Shown here: piece by piece, positions 16,496 to 26,344 of the stretch
Layout: each line of letters opens with the position of its first letter
Position numbering within the stretch: the stretch's first letter is position 1
Assembly (NCBI GenBank): GCA_964537685.1
Contig: CAZICM010000015.1
Coordinates: 62,001 to 126,000, forward strand
DNA from: CAZICM01 sp964537685
GTDB taxonomy: Bacteria; Myxococcota_A; Polyangia; Polyangiales; Polyangiaceae
Length of the DNA: 64,000 nt
Reading direction: 5' to 3'
Notes under the pieces: generated by a model
What the model was told of the DNA's origin: nothing
Database searches by the model: none
The model's input: only the letters and a program-made list of their open reading frames with translations
Made by a program: the position numbers and the translations under genes

Positions 16496-17299
16496 CTACG
16501 GAACCTTGTTCTTCTGCGCCAAAGCCTCAAGCTCCGGGTATTGCCCCGACGATCCCTCTTGCTTGTAGACCACTTTCATCGTGCGCGGGTCCACCACTGT
16601 AATCAATGGCGTCCCAATCACGCCATCAGGACCGGGCTCCGCAAAGGTAATCCCAGGGTCCGCCGCCACCGAGGTATCCAGCAAATTAAACTGCTCTTTC
16701 CAAGTCAGCGCATCGTCCGCATTGGCCGGCGCTCCCTGGCCATCCGCAAGCACCAGCGTCACCACATGAATGCCCATCGGCCCCCACGAATTGGCCATGC
16801 GCGCATTCAGCTCCTGCGCCTCTTGAATGCAAATGCCGCAGGTGCCGCTCGCCCCAATAAACAAGAGCGCGTTTACGCCCTTCTTGCCATCGCAGTCGTA
16901 CAAATCCTCGACCCGCACCTCGCCCAGCGTCGTCGTTCCCTCGGGATATCCAGGCCATTTCATCGTTTGAGGCAGCGTGTTGTCCACCTTCTCTCCAAAG
17001 GTCACGCCCGTCGGATACTCGCATACGGAAGCCGATCCCGAACTCGATGAGCTCGATGACGAGCCGCCTGTCGAACTCGATGATGAGCCGGTTGCTCCTC
17101 CGCTCGTTCCGCCTGTCAACACGCCACCCGAGGTTCCGCCCGATGTCGCGCTCTCTTCATCCTCATCCATGTTTTTGAGGCGAAGATCGCCCGCGCCCGT
17201 GATGGCATTGCACGCAGCCACCAGGGGAAGCGCGCACAAAAAAGCAGTGAGTGCAAATGAACCCGAGCGATTTGACTTGCAAGACGTCCGCGACCCCAT
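16496..17299 (-). CDS. Lipoprotein with redoxin/TlpA-like thioredoxin domain
   Basis: A 267-residue lipoprotein with GGAGG seven bases before ATG. The lipobox is LVAAC. A Ser/Gly/Thr-rich linker (GTSGGATGSSSSSTGG) leads to the redox domain with NALLFIGASGTCGICIQEAQ (CGIC redox pair), HVVTLVLADG and GVIGTPLITVVDPRTMKVV with the cis-proline TP. Probably a periplasmic thiol-disulfide protein or peroxiredoxin-like reductase on the membrane. Divergent from enolase. Confidence 0.8.
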   Translation of the reverse strand: MGSRTSCKSNRSGSFALTAFLCALPLVAACNAITGAGDLRLKNMDEDEESATSGGTSGGVLTGGTSGGATGSSSSSTGGSSSSSSSSGSASVCEYPTGVTFGEKVDNTLPQTMKWPGYPEGTTTLGEVRVEDLYDCDGKKGVNALLFIGASGTCGICIQEAQELNARMANSWGPMGIHVVTLVLADGQGAPANADDALTWKEQFNLLDTSVAADPGITFAEPGPDGVIGTPLITVVDPRTMKVVYKQEGSSGQYPELEALAQKNKVP

Positions 17300-17435
17300 G
17301 AAGAGCCTCCAGCTTTAGAGAGAGAACAGGATCCGCCAAGCATAAGGGAAATCAGCAAGGGGTAGCGAAACAATCGATCGCCGCCTATGCTGCCGCGCCG
17401 CTCTGGCTTGAGGCTTGAAAGGAGTCGATGAATTT

Positions 17436-18713
17436 ATGTCGGAAATTCAAAGCGTTGTCGCCCGTGAAATCCTGGATTCGCGCGGCAATCCCACGGTGGA
17501 GGCCGAGGTTACCACGCAGAGCGGCATTGGCAGGGCGGCTGTGCCGAGCGGCGCATCGACGGGCGAGCACGAGGCCATCGAGCTTCGGGACGGCGATAAA
17601 AAACGCTACGTTGGCAAGGGTGTGCTCACCGCCGTGCGCAATATCGAATCGGTGCTCGGGCCGGCGATTATGGGCATGGATGCGCTGGATCAGCCTGAAG
17701 TCGACAAGGTGCTGATCGACGCCGATGGAACGCCAAACAAATCGAAGCTCGGTGCAAATGCGATTTTGGCCGTATCCATGGCGGTTGCCCGGGCGGCGGC
17801 CGATACGATGGAGCTGCCTTTGTGGCGTTATTTGGGCGGCGTGTCGGCGCGCGTTTTGCCCACGCCGCTGATGAATATTTTGAACGGCGGGATGCACGCG
17901 GATAACGGGCTCGAGATTCAAGAGTTTATGATTGTGCCCTATGCGGCGCCTTCTTTCGCCGAGGCATTGAGGGCCGGCGTTGAAGTGTTTCACGCGCTCA
18001 AATCGATTTTAAAGAGAGACGGTTTGGTGACCGCGGTGGGCGATGAAGGAGGCTTCGCGCCCAGGCTTGCGACGAATGAAGAAGCGCTTCAGCGCGTGGT
18101 GGCTGCCATTTCGTCCGCCGGATATACGCCTGGAAAAGACATTGGATTGGCGCTCGACTGCGCGCTTTCAGAATTCTATGACGCGGAAAAAGAGCGTTAC
18201 ACCTTCGACAAGCAAGAGCGCACGCGCGAAGAAATCGTTTCGATTTACGACACCCTCGCAACCAAATACCCCATCGTATCCATCGAAGACGGCTGTGCCG
18301 AAAACGACGCCGCCGGCTGGAAGCTCTTAACCGATAGGCTTTCTTCGCGGGTTCAGCTCGTGGGCGACGATTTGTTTGTCACCAGCCCCGCGCGCCTCGC
18401 CCAAGGCATGAAAGACGGCATCGCAAACGCGATTTTAATCAAGCTCAACCAAATCGGCACCGTCACCGAAACCTTGGACTGCATCCGCAAAGCGAGCGAA
18501 GGCGGCTATCGCAGCATCATTTCGCACCGCTCGGGCGAGACCGAGGACACCTTTATTGCCGAACTCGCCGTGGCCACCAACGCGGGTCAAATCAAGACCG
18601 GTTCCGCCTCGCGCACCGACCGCGTAGCCAAATACAACGAGCTTTTACGCATCGCCTATGCCTTGGGCGGCGGCCAAGTGTTCGCGGGCAAATCGCCGTT
18701 CCGCGGCATTTAA
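17436..18713 (+). CDS. eno: Enolase
   Basis: A 425-residue enolase converting 2-phosphoglycerate to phosphoenolpyruvate in glycolysis. ATG 17436 (MSEIQSVVAREILDSRGNPT) is the standard N-terminus and follows AAAGGA about a dozen bases upstream. Family signatures include SGASTGEHEAIELRDGD, ALDQPEVDK, GVEVFHALK, VGDEGGFAP, SIEDGCAENDAAGW, VGDDLFVT and the active-site SHRSGETED, followed by IKTGSASRTDR. All parts of the enzyme are present and no disruption is seen. Confidence 0.98.
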   Translation: MSEIQSVVAREILDSRGNPTVEAEVTTQSGIGRAAVPSGASTGEHEAIELRDGDKKRYVGKGVLTAVRNIESVLGPAIMGMDALDQPEVDKVLIDADGTPNKSKLGANAILAVSMAVARAAADTMELPLWRYLGGVSARVLPTPLMNILNGGMHADNGLEIQEFMIVPYAAPSFAEALRAGVEVFHALKSILKRDGLVTAVGDEGGFAPRLATNEEALQRVVAAISSAGYTPGKDIGLALDCALSEFYDAEKERYTFDKQERTREEIVSIYDTLATKYPIVSIEDGCAENDAAGWKLLTDRLSSRVQLVGDDLFVTSPARLAQGMKDGIANAILIKLNQIGTVTETLDCIRKASEGGYRSIISHRSGETEDTFIAELAVATNAGQIKTGSASRTDRVAKYNELLRIAYALGGGQVFAGKSPFRGI

Positions 18714-18850
18714 TCGAAATGCCCGCGCTTCATCCCCATTCCCTCCACACAATCTCCATCCAGATGAAAAGCTTGTGGGCAGCGCTCGGGCCGCTTGCGC
18801 GCCCCAAATCGCTCTGGCATTAGAGCGTTCGTTCACGCAGGGAGTCCGTC

Positions 18851-19996
18851 ATGGCTAAATCAAAAGTCGCAGTTCTTAAAGTTAAACCCGAAACAATTCT
18901 CGACGATATCGATAGGCTCTGCACGCTCGCGGGCATGAAAGACGCCCTCAAATCAGGCGCAACCACAATATTAAAAGACAATATCTCCTGGCATTATCCA
19001 TTTCCCGGCGCCAATACAACGCCCTGGCAATTGGAAGGCACCGTTTTAGCCCTTCAAAAAGCGGGTTTCTTCGATATCACCTGCGTCCAAAATAAAACCG
19101 TCGTGACCAATGCATTCAAAGGTGAGGATTTAAATCATTACGTTCCCATCTTTCGAAAATACGGCATTCCGGTGCTCTACAATTTTAAAGACGAGGACAT
19201 GAAATGGATCGAATACCGTCCCAAAGCGAAGATGCATGTACTCGATCATATATTTCCCCACGGAATTCGAATTCCTGATTATTTCGTCGGCAAAAATATT
19301 CTCCATTTGCCAACGGTTAAATGCCACATCTACACAACCACCACCGGCGCGATGAAAAATGCCTTTGGCGGCCTTCTCGCCACGCACCGCCATTATACCC
19401 ATTCATGGATTCATCAAACACTTGTGGATTTGCTGGCCATTCAAAAGGAAATCCACCCCGGATTGTTCGCCATTATGGATGGAACAACCGCGGGCAACGG
19501 GCCAGGCCCAAGAACGATGATTCCCGTAATTAAAGACTATATGCTGGCCTCCGCCGATCAGGTCGCCATCGATGCGGTCGCCGCCAAAATGATGGGATTC
19601 AATCCAATGGCTCTCGAATTCATTCGGCTTGCCCATGAAGACGGCTTGGGATGCGGCGATGTGCGCGATATTGAAATCGTCGGCGCCGATATTTCTGGGG
19701 AAAGCTGGGGCTTTGAAGTGGGCGATAATGGAGCGAGCAAAGTGGGCGATTTTATGTGGTTCGGCCCAATGAAACGCTTCCAAAAACTCTTTTTTCACAC
19801 GCCCTTGGTCAATGCCTTCATTTTCGGCAGCGAGGCGTATCACGACTATTACCGCTGGCCCATGAAGGATCGCCAAACCTTCGAGCATTGGAAGCAGACC
19901 ACAGGCTGGGGCCGCTTGTTCGAAGCCTACGAAAAAGGCGAGGCCCAATTCAGCGCGTCCGGTGCCCCAAAGCCGGGAACTCAACCCGCCGTCTGA
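18851..19996 (+). CDS. DUF362 domain protein
   Basis: A 381-residue cytoplasmic protein of the DUF362 family, recognised by VAVLKVKP, TTILKDNISW, HLPTVKCHIYTTTTGAMKN, GLLATHRHYTH and the long ending with LASADQVAIDAVAAKMMGF. Members are sometimes fused to ferredoxin domains and include iron-sulfur or reductive proteins, but no clustered cysteines are present here. The function is not defined. It stands 137 bases after enolase and ends one base before the stop of the convergent response regulator. Confidence 0.8.
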   Translation: MAKSKVAVLKVKPETILDDIDRLCTLAGMKDALKSGATTILKDNISWHYPFPGANTTPWQLEGTVLALQKAGFFDITCVQNKTVVTNAFKGEDLNHYVPIFRKYGIPVLYNFKDEDMKWIEYRPKAKMHVLDHIFPHGIRIPDYFVGKNILHLPTVKCHIYTTTTGAMKNAFGGLLATHRHYTHSWIHQTLVDLLAIQKEIHPGLFAIMDGTTAGNGPGPRTMIPVIKDYMLASADQVAIDAVAAKMMGFNPMALEFIRLAHEDGLGCGDVRDIEIVGADISGESWGFEVGDNGASKVGDFMWFGPMKRFQKLFFHTPLVNAFIFGSEAYHDYYRWPMKDRQTFEHWKQTTGWGRLFEAYEKGEAQFSASGAPKPGTQPAV

Positions 19997-19997
19997 T

Positions 19998-21167
19998 TCA
20001 CTTGCGCCGGGTCAGCGCCACAATGTCCTGCATGTGATGCGCCACATCCTCGGCCGGTAAAAATACGCTCAGCGTATTGCGAATCTCATCCAACGCCTTC
20101 GCCAATCCCTCAGGCGTCAGCGCCACAACGTCGGCCCCCGCCCGGTCCAGCGCCCGCTTCATGCTGCCCCGCCCTACCACGCTCGGCAGTCCGCACACCG
20201 AAAGAAGCCGCTCAAACAAGGGCGATGTGCGCGTGCCCGTATCATGAATCCGAAACGATTCCGGCAGTTTTACTGAGTCGGCCTCCAAACGCGGAGGCGG
20301 CGCCGAAGGACGTTTGGAATCAGGCGTGCGGCTTGTGACTGGAATGCCCGCCACGGGCGTCGCCGCAAATCGCCCCCTCGAAGATCCGCCGGCCGGCCGC
20401 CTTAACAGCTCGAGCAGACGCGCCTTCATCGCGCCGATATCAGCCGACTTCACCACGTAATCGTCGGCGCCCGAACTCATGCCCATCGCCTTGGCCACGC
20501 TGTCGTCGCGGCCTGTCAGCATCATCACGCGCGTTTCGCTTTGATTGGGCAGGGCCTTAATTCTCCGGTTCACCTCCAGCCCCGTCATGCCCGGCATAAA
20601 CACATCCAGCACAACGGCATCCGCCGTCTGCACCGCCAAATAGCTCAGCGCCTCCGCGCCCGACTTTGCGAGCACGACATCATGTCCCTCCGCTCGCAGA
20701 CCGTCGGCAAAGGCATTCAGAAACGTGACGCTGTCATCCACGATCAAAATGCGCTTCTCGCGTTCGCTCGTGGCGGTGATACGCCGCGTATCCTTCCCCC
20801 GCGCCTCGAGCGTAGAACGGGCTCGCGCGAGCAAAAAAGAAACAGAAAAAGGCTTGCCGATAAAATCATCGGCCCCCGCGTGAAGTGCCCGGATCCGGTG
20901 CGAAACGGAAGACTCGCCCGACACAATAATCAAGGCCATATTCGAGCGCGATGCCGTGGCCCGGATTTCCTGTGCGAGCTCGAAACCGTTTCCATCGGGC
21001 AAATTCAAGTCGAGCAACATGAGGTCGAAAGAGCCATTTTGCAGCGCTTTTCTCGCAAGCGCCGCGTTTTCACAGGCGACCACATTGAATCCGGCCACGG
21101 TGAGCGTGTGCTGCAAATTCACGCGAATCGAAATGCTGTCATCGACCAGAATGACGGTTGGGATCAT
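19998..21167 (-). CDS. Response regulator with two receiver domains
   Basis: A 389-residue cytoplasmic signalling protein. ATG 21167 (MIPTVILVDDSISIR) is chosen over an upstream in-frame codon because GGAAGG precedes it and the first receiver begins there. Receiver 1 (1-120) has the acidic pair DD and phospho-accepting D53 (LLDLNLPDGNG) with K105. Receiver 2 (about 138-260) has VDDS, D188 (VVLDVFMPGMTG) and YVVK. The last 130 residues are a Pro/Arg linker and a helical segment with no recognised output domain. No histidine kinase is adjacent, so the partner is elsewhere. Confidence 0.88.
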   Translation of the reverse strand: MIPTVILVDDSISIRVNLQHTLTVAGFNVVACENAALARKALQNGSFDLMLLDLNLPDGNGFELAQEIRATASRSNMALIIVSGESSVSHRIRALHAGADDFIGKPFSVSFLLARARSTLEARGKDTRRITATSEREKRILIVDDSVTFLNAFADGLRAEGHDVVLAKSGAEALSYLAVQTADAVVLDVFMPGMTGLEVNRRIKALPNQSETRVMMLTGRDDSVAKAMGMSSGADDYVVKSADIGAMKARLLELLRRPAGGSSRGRFAATPVAGIPVTSRTPDSKRPSAPPPRLEADSVKLPESFRIHDTGTRTSPLFERLLSVCGLPSVVGRGSMKRALDRAGADVVALTPEGLAKALDEIRNTLSVFLPAEDVAHHMQDIVALTRRK

Positions 21168-21342
21168 TGCCGAACCTTCCAAGTCCGCGCGGCGAGAGTG
21201 AATCGCTGACACTATCAAAATTGTTGCTCAGCGGTTTGGGCTTGGAAGGTCTATTCACAGAAAATGCCGGATAGGGCAAGGCCGTCGGATTTCGACGAGA
21301 AGCTTGCAAAGAGCCCGAAGGCGCGGCAGTGTGCGCCGAAAG

Positions 21343-21882
21343 ATGCTCATTTGCTTTGCGCGCCGATTTTTTACTGAGCGTTCCAATTGGAGCCTCTTGT
21401 GTGCATGCGCTGTTTCTGCGGTGTTTTCGCCTGCGTGTACGACGCTGGCCACCTCGCCCGATTGGGTAGGCGCCGAACTCGCCGAGACGGCGCCGATTCG
21501 CGCAGCCGAACAAGAAGAGCGGGAGGAGCGGGAATGGGCGCGGCTTGCAGCTCAGCCGAAGCAAGTGGGCGCGAAGCATTTGCTAGTGATGCACGCTCAA
21601 TCGAAGGCCAAGCCGGACAGCGTGACGCGCACCCGCGAGCAGGCCAAGGCGCGGGCGGGCGATGCGCTGCGAAAAGTGCGCGAGGGAGCGGATTTTGACA
21701 CCATCGTGCGGGAATACACCGACGAGCCCGGCGGCAAAGAGAGAAACGGCGATTTGGGCGTGTTCGAGCGGACCTCGATGGTCAAAGGCTTTTCCGATGC
21801 GGCCTTTTCGCTTGCGGTGGGGCAGGTGAGTGAAGTCGTCGAGACCGTATATGGGTTTCACATTATTAAACGCACGGAATAA
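21343..21882 (+). CDS. Second parvulin-type (PpiC) PPIase lipoprotein
   Basis: About 179 residues from ATG 21343 (an upstream in-frame start at 21304 is possible). The signal region ends FSPACTT, a lipobox. The rotamase domain shows AKHLLVMH, DEPGGKERNGDLGVFERTSM, GFSDAAFSLAVGQVSEVV and YGFHIIKRT. It is clearly a paralogue of the 13104-13691 protein over the whole domain. Probable periplasmic folding factor. Confidence 0.87.
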   Translation: MLICFARRFFTERSNWSLLCACAVSAVFSPACTTLATSPDWVGAELAETAPIRAAEQEEREEREWARLAAQPKQVGAKHLLVMHAQSKAKPDSVTRTREQAKARAGDALRKVREGADFDTIVREYTDEPGGKERNGDLGVFERTSMVKGFSDAAFSLAVGQVSEVVETVYGFHIIKRTE

Positions 21883-21941
21883 CGGAATAGAGGCCGCGGA
21901 AGCTATCGCGGTTCAAGAACCTTTCGGATATCGTCGGACGC

Positions 21942-24638
21942 ATGGCGAATATCCCGCGTGCCGAGCCCACGGCTGAACATTATCGTCTGCTTGAAGAACG
22001 CGAGCGAATTGTCCGCTGGAGATATTGGGGCCCCTATGTATCGGAGCGGGCATGGGGAACGGTGCGGGAGGACTACAGCGGGGACGGCGATGCCTGGAAT
22101 TATTTTCCTCACGAGCACGCGCGAAGCCGGGCCTACCGTTGGAATGAAGATGGGATTGCCGGTATTTGCGATCGAAATCAAATTTTATGTTTGGCGCCGG
22201 CCTTTTGGAATGGGCGGGACCGGATACTCAAAGAGCGTTTATTTGGATTGACCGGTCCGGAGGGCAATCACGGCGAGGATGTCAAAGAGCTTTATTATTA
22301 TGAAGATGCCACGCCCACATCGAGTTATTTAAGATATGGATATAAATACCTTCAGCAACCGTATCCATACGATGAAATTGTAGAGGCATCGAGGCGGGCG
22401 GGGTCCGATCGGCGTGAAATCGAGCTGTGGGATTTAGGGTATTTCAAGGACGGGCGCTATTTTGACATTACGATCGAATATGCAAAGCGTTCGGCCCAGG
22501 ATATTTTGATGTGCATCACGGCGGAGAACCGAGGGCCGGAAGCCGCGCCTTTGGAGATCCTGCCTCAACTGTGGTTTCGCAATACCTGGGCATGGGGCGA
22601 TCCGATAGGCCGGGTTCCCGAAATACGCGAGGCATTTCGCGAAGAATCCTATGTGGCGCTGCGGGCTCATCACGACGAGCTTGGAACGTATTTTTTATAT
22701 GCCCAGCGCGACCCGGCGTTTTTGGATATTTTATTTACCGGCAATGAAACCAATACGGAAAAATTGTTTGGTGTTACAGGGCGCACGCCTTGGGTGAAAG
22801 ATGCATTTCACGATTATATTATTAACAATCAATTGCATCGAATTTGCCCAGAAAAGCGCGGCACGAAAGCGGCTTGCCGATTTCAATTTCTAATCCCTGC
22901 GGGCGGGAGGGAGCGGGTGATGCTGCGTCTCTCGGCCGAGGCTCACGAGCGCGATCCATTTCTTGGCGCGGGCGAGCTTCTTATCCAGCGCAGGCATGAA
23001 GCCGATGCGTTTTATGCGCATCTTCAGGGAACGCATATTTCAGAAGATAGGCGGCTGATTCAAAGGCAGGCCGCGGCAGGCATGCTGTGGAGCATGCAAT
23101 TCTATCATTACGACGTCCGGAGCTGGCTATCGGGAGATCTGATTCCTCCGCCAAAACAAAGGCTCCGGGGCCGCAATTGGGATTGGCAGCATCTGGAAGT
23201 GGCCGATGTCATCAGTATGCCCGATAAATGGGAATACCCTTGGTTTGCCGCATGGGATTTAGCCTTTCACGCGCTCGCGCTGTCTTCCGTCGATATCGAT
23301 CAGGCCAAGGCTCAGCTTAAATTGATGGTGAAAGAATGGTATCAGCATCCCAACGGGCAAATTCCCGCCTATGAATGGGAATTCTCCGATTTAAATCCTC
23401 CCGTTCACGCTTGGGCCGCGTATCAAATTTATAAAATTGAAAGAAAACAGCGTGGAATTGGCGACCGCGTATTTTTAGAACGGGTGTTCCACAAGCTGCT
23501 GATCAATTTCGCCTGGTGGGTCAACCGCCGGGATGTCGATGGAAATAGCGTGTTTGACGGCGGATTTTTAGGGCTCGATAATATTTCTCTGTTTGACCGT
23601 TCGGAACAATTGCCGCCGGGTGTGCGGCTCGAACAGGCCGATGCGACGGCTTGGATGGCAATGTATTGCATCGATTTAATGCGCATTGCGCTCGAATTGG
23701 CTGAAAAGAATTCAGCCTATGAAGACTTGGCCAGCAAATTTTTCGAACATTTTCTTCGTATTGCGTATGCACTTCATCATGCAGAACCGGGATCTCTGCC
23801 GCCTTGGAGCGAAGACGATGGATTTTATTTCGATATCGTGACTGAAAACGGCAAAACGAAGCATTTACCCGTGCGCTCGATGGTGGGGCTCATTCCGATT
23901 TTCGCCGTGCATGTGATTACGCCTGAAACCTACGGCAAGCTCGATAACTTCAGGCGCCGCACCGAGTGGTTTTTAGACAAGCATCCCGAGTTTGCCGAGT
24001 CGATTACCGTGCGCCCCGACGGACGCCGCGTGCTGTCCGCGGTTACGCCCGAGAGGCTTGAAAAAGTGCTCGCTCATCTCTTCGATGAATCGAAGTTTCT
24101 GTCGCGCTTTGGGCCGCGCTCGCTTTCGAAGGAACACGAAAGCAATCCCGCGGCCATGTGGCTGGAGAGCGGTGGAAAAGGCGGTTTTTTGCACTACGAG
24201 CCCGGCGAATCAACGACGCGCATGAAGGGCGGTAATTCCAATTGGCGGGGGCCGGTTTGGGTTCCCACGGGCTATATGCTCTACCGTTCGCTGCTCCGGC
24301 TGGAGCACGGATTTGGCGATGCGCTGATGATTCCGGCCGTGAATGGAAGCGGGCCGCGCACGCTGAGACAGGGGGCGGAAGAGCTTGCGCGCCGGATGGT
24401 GAGCATGTTTGAGCGCGACGCGCTGGGAAGGCGGCCGGTATTTGGGCGCGAGGCTTTATTTCAAGAGGATGTGCACTTTCGCGATCGGCTTTGGTTCTTC
24501 GAATATTTTCATGCCGAGACGGGCGAAGGCTTGGGCGCCTCTCACCAGACGGGATGGACGGGATTGATCGGCGATCTCATCTTGCGGCTGGCCCGCAGCG
24601 ACCGCTATCAATCGGATAGGGCGGTGGAAGACGTATGA
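21942..24638 (+). CDS. GH63-like (alpha/alpha)6-barrel glycoside hydrolase
   Basis: An 898-residue protein without a signal peptide. Signatures of the GH63 (mannosyl-oligosaccharide glucosidase/mannosylglycerate hydrolase-like) clan include ERAWGTVREDYSGDGDAWNY near the start, MPDKWEYPWFAAWDLAFHA with the probable catalytic acid, WYQHPNGQIPAYEWEFSD, NWRGPVWVPTGYMLYRSL and HQTGWTGLIGDLILR. It probably removes glucose or mannose units from a small glycoside, possibly a compatible solute. The end overlaps the start of the kinase remnant (ATGA). Confidence 0.85.
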   Translation: MANIPRAEPTAEHYRLLEERERIVRWRYWGPYVSERAWGTVREDYSGDGDAWNYFPHEHARSRAYRWNEDGIAGICDRNQILCLAPAFWNGRDRILKERLFGLTGPEGNHGEDVKELYYYEDATPTSSYLRYGYKYLQQPYPYDEIVEASRRAGSDRREIELWDLGYFKDGRYFDITIEYAKRSAQDILMCITAENRGPEAAPLEILPQLWFRNTWAWGDPIGRVPEIREAFREESYVALRAHHDELGTYFLYAQRDPAFLDILFTGNETNTEKLFGVTGRTPWVKDAFHDYIINNQLHRICPEKRGTKAACRFQFLIPAGGRERVMLRLSAEAHERDPFLGAGELLIQRRHEADAFYAHLQGTHISEDRRLIQRQAAAGMLWSMQFYHYDVRSWLSGDLIPPPKQRLRGRNWDWQHLEVADVISMPDKWEYPWFAAWDLAFHALALSSVDIDQAKAQLKLMVKEWYQHPNGQIPAYEWEFSDLNPPVHAWAAYQIYKIERKQRGIGDRVFLERVFHKLLINFAWWVNRRDVDGNSVFDGGFLGLDNISLFDRSEQLPPGVRLEQADATAWMAMYCIDLMRIALELAEKNSAYEDLASKFFEHFLRIAYALHHAEPGSLPPWSEDDGFYFDIVTENGKTKHLPVRSMVGLIPIFAVHVITPETYGKLDNFRRRTEWFLDKHPEFAESITVRPDGRRVLSAVTPERLEKVLAHLFDESKFLSRFGPRSLSKEHESNPAAMWLESGGKGGFLHYEPGESTTRMKGGNSNWRGPVWVPTGYMLYRSLLRLEHGFGDALMIPAVNGSGPRTLRQGAEELARRMVSMFERDALGRRPVFGREALFQEDVHFRDRLWFFEYFHAETGEGLGASHQTGWTGLIGDLILRLARSDRYQSDRAVEDV

Positions 24639-25010
24639 AAGCTGCGCCGGATGCGATGTTTCAAGCGGGTGAGCGAATCGGCCGCTACGACATTCATGCG
24701 CTGATCGGCGTTGGCTTCATGGGCGAAGTGTACCGGGTCACGCATGCCGGGAGCGGGCAGTCTTATGCGCTGAAATGCTTGCAGATGAGGCATTTAGGAA
24801 ACGCGCAACTGGTCGAGCGGGCGAGGCGCGAAGCGAGTGCCCTGACGCAGCCACGCCAATATTGTGTATGTGCATGAAGCGGGTGTGACCGATGCAGGGG
24901 TTGTGTGATGCGTGCGAAATTGCCGACGGTGTGGACGCGGCGCATGAGTTTGCAATCGTTCACCGCGATATCAAGCCGGAGAACGTGTTTGTTACTGGAA
25001 CGGTTCCCCA
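24635..25010 (+). pseudogene. Decayed Ser/Thr protein kinase gene
   Basis: The first 73 codons read as an intact kinase N-lobe: IGRYDIHALIGVGFMGEVYR (glycine loop) and YALKCL with the VAIK lysine. Near 24850 the frame shifts; the next frame reads ANIVYVHEAGVTDAG, then stops at 24906. A third frame resumes with VDAAHEFAIVHRDIKPENV, the catalytic loop. The part between strand beta-5 and helix E is missing, and no DFG follows. At least one frameshift and one deletion therefore separate the pieces. The start codon overlaps the GH63 stop, so the intact gene was once translationally coupled to it. Confidence 0.8.
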
Positions 25011-25276
25011 ATGGTTTCAGGTGGCTGGGCCGCTCATCGGTGCGGTGCGGGGGCTGCCTGGATTTTTAGGCGCATTGGAAGGCAGGGCTGTCCCGCCCCT
25101 CGAAGCCTTCCGTTGCGACGGCAAACCCGCCTGCCACCACGGCCGCCCCTAAAATCAGCCCGATCTTTGAGTTTTGAATCGTTCTTGGGAACGCCTGCAA
25201 ATGGCATTCCGGCGATGAACAAAAAAATGCCAAAAATCCGGTGTTCGATTAGGATGACGCGAGGCACGGACGCACG
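25011..25276. other. Degenerate stretch after the kinase remnant
   Basis: No intact gene is recognised. Plus-strand translation after the catalytic loop loses kinase similarity. On the minus strand a short hydrophobic segment (GLILGAAVVAGGFAVATEG) is readable, but it is split between two frames. The stretch looks like decayed coding sequence from one or two genes. Confidence 0.4.
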
Positions 25277-26245
25277 ATGCACGACGATCAATCCCGTTCT
25301 CGAGGAACAGGCGGCCCAGGCCCGAGCACTGAATCTGGGGCGGCCCCCGTGATCTCATCCGATGGCGTGGACGCGGCGCGCGCTTATGTCGCGCCGACCG
25401 AACTGCGGCCTGTAGCTACGGGCCAAGTCGATGCGCCCAAGGTAAAAGTCAACGATCCGCGGCGCTCGGCGACCGTGAAGATTTCGCGTGTCCAGGCGGA
25501 TGCGATGAGGAAGGCCGCCGAGGAGCGTCCGGGGATTACGGCGCCTATGGATCGGCCGGCCGGTGCATTTCAGCCGGTGGCGGTCGATCCGGCCCTCGCG
25601 CAAGAATGGGCTGCGAGGCGTGCTCAAGCGCCGTCCGCGAAGGATGCCGCGGTTACCCAAAAAATTCCCCGGCCCGATCGCGCGGCGGCCGCGGCAACGC
25701 CCGCAGCGCCCGAAACAGAGCCGTTGCGCGCGATGCCCGAAGGCGAAATCGTCGATGAAAAAGAAGAAGAGAGGCGCCGTGCCGAGGAAGCGCTTCGGGC
25801 CGCGAAAGAAAGAGAAAAGTCGAGTGGCCGCGGTGTTTGGCTTCCTCTCGTGGTGACGGTGACGCTTGGGATAGGGATTGCCCTGGTGGTGATCAAATAT
25901 TTCCTGCTGCCGCCGGCCGCTGGTCCGCGGCCGGGTGGAACAGCGGATTCGTCGCGAAGTGCCGAGATAATGCCTTCGCCGCCGGCATCGAGCCTTGCGC
26001 CGGCCGTTTCCGCGGCGCCTCCATCGACGGCGGATGTTCAGGCAGGAAGCGAGGGCGACGCGCAGGCGCCCATTGAAATTAGCCTGGACGAGCCCGACGC
26101 GGGGCCTGCACCTCAGCTTGGGAGGCCGTGGGGTACATCGCGCCCCATGGGAAGCGGAACGGCGAAGGCAGGCGCCTCTGGCACTGCAACAGCGCCGCCT
26201 CCGCCGCCTCCGCCCACCACGACATCCACCGGTGTTATTTTTTAG
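25277..26245 (+). CDS. Single-TM protein resembling a kinase tail, function unknown
   Basis: A 322-residue protein with a low-complexity Ala/Pro/Asp cytoplasmic part, a charged coil (EEERRRAEEALRAAKERE at about 165-185), one TM helix (PLVVTVTLGIGIALVVIKYF) and a Ser/Pro/Ala/Asp-rich outer tail ending in a run of prolines and Thr. It has no enzymatic motif. The layout is that of the region behind the catalytic domain of myxobacterial Ser/Thr kinases, and the kinase remnant lies directly upstream, so it may be the severed C-terminal half of that gene, or an independent membrane protein. Confidence 0.5.
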   Translation: MHDDQSRSRGTGGPGPSTESGAAPVISSDGVDAARAYVAPTELRPVATGQVDAPKVKVNDPRRSATVKISRVQADAMRKAAEERPGITAPMDRPAGAFQPVAVDPALAQEWAARRAQAPSAKDAAVTQKIPRPDRAAAAATPAAPETEPLRAMPEGEIVDEKEEERRRAEEALRAAKEREKSSGRGVWLPLVVTVTLGIGIALVVIKYFLLPPAAGPRPGGTADSSRSAEIMPSPPASSLAPAVSAAPPSTADVQAGSEGDAQAPIEISLDEPDAGPAPQLGRPWGTSRPMGSGTAKAGASGTATAPPPPPPPTTTSTGVIF

Positions 26246-26344
26246 GATTTTAAAGTTTTAAGAATTTAAAAATTTTCGGATATCAACTTTCTTGGGTTAG
26301 GCTTTGGGTTGGTCGGTGGTTTGTTAATCAATTAGATCGCATTG

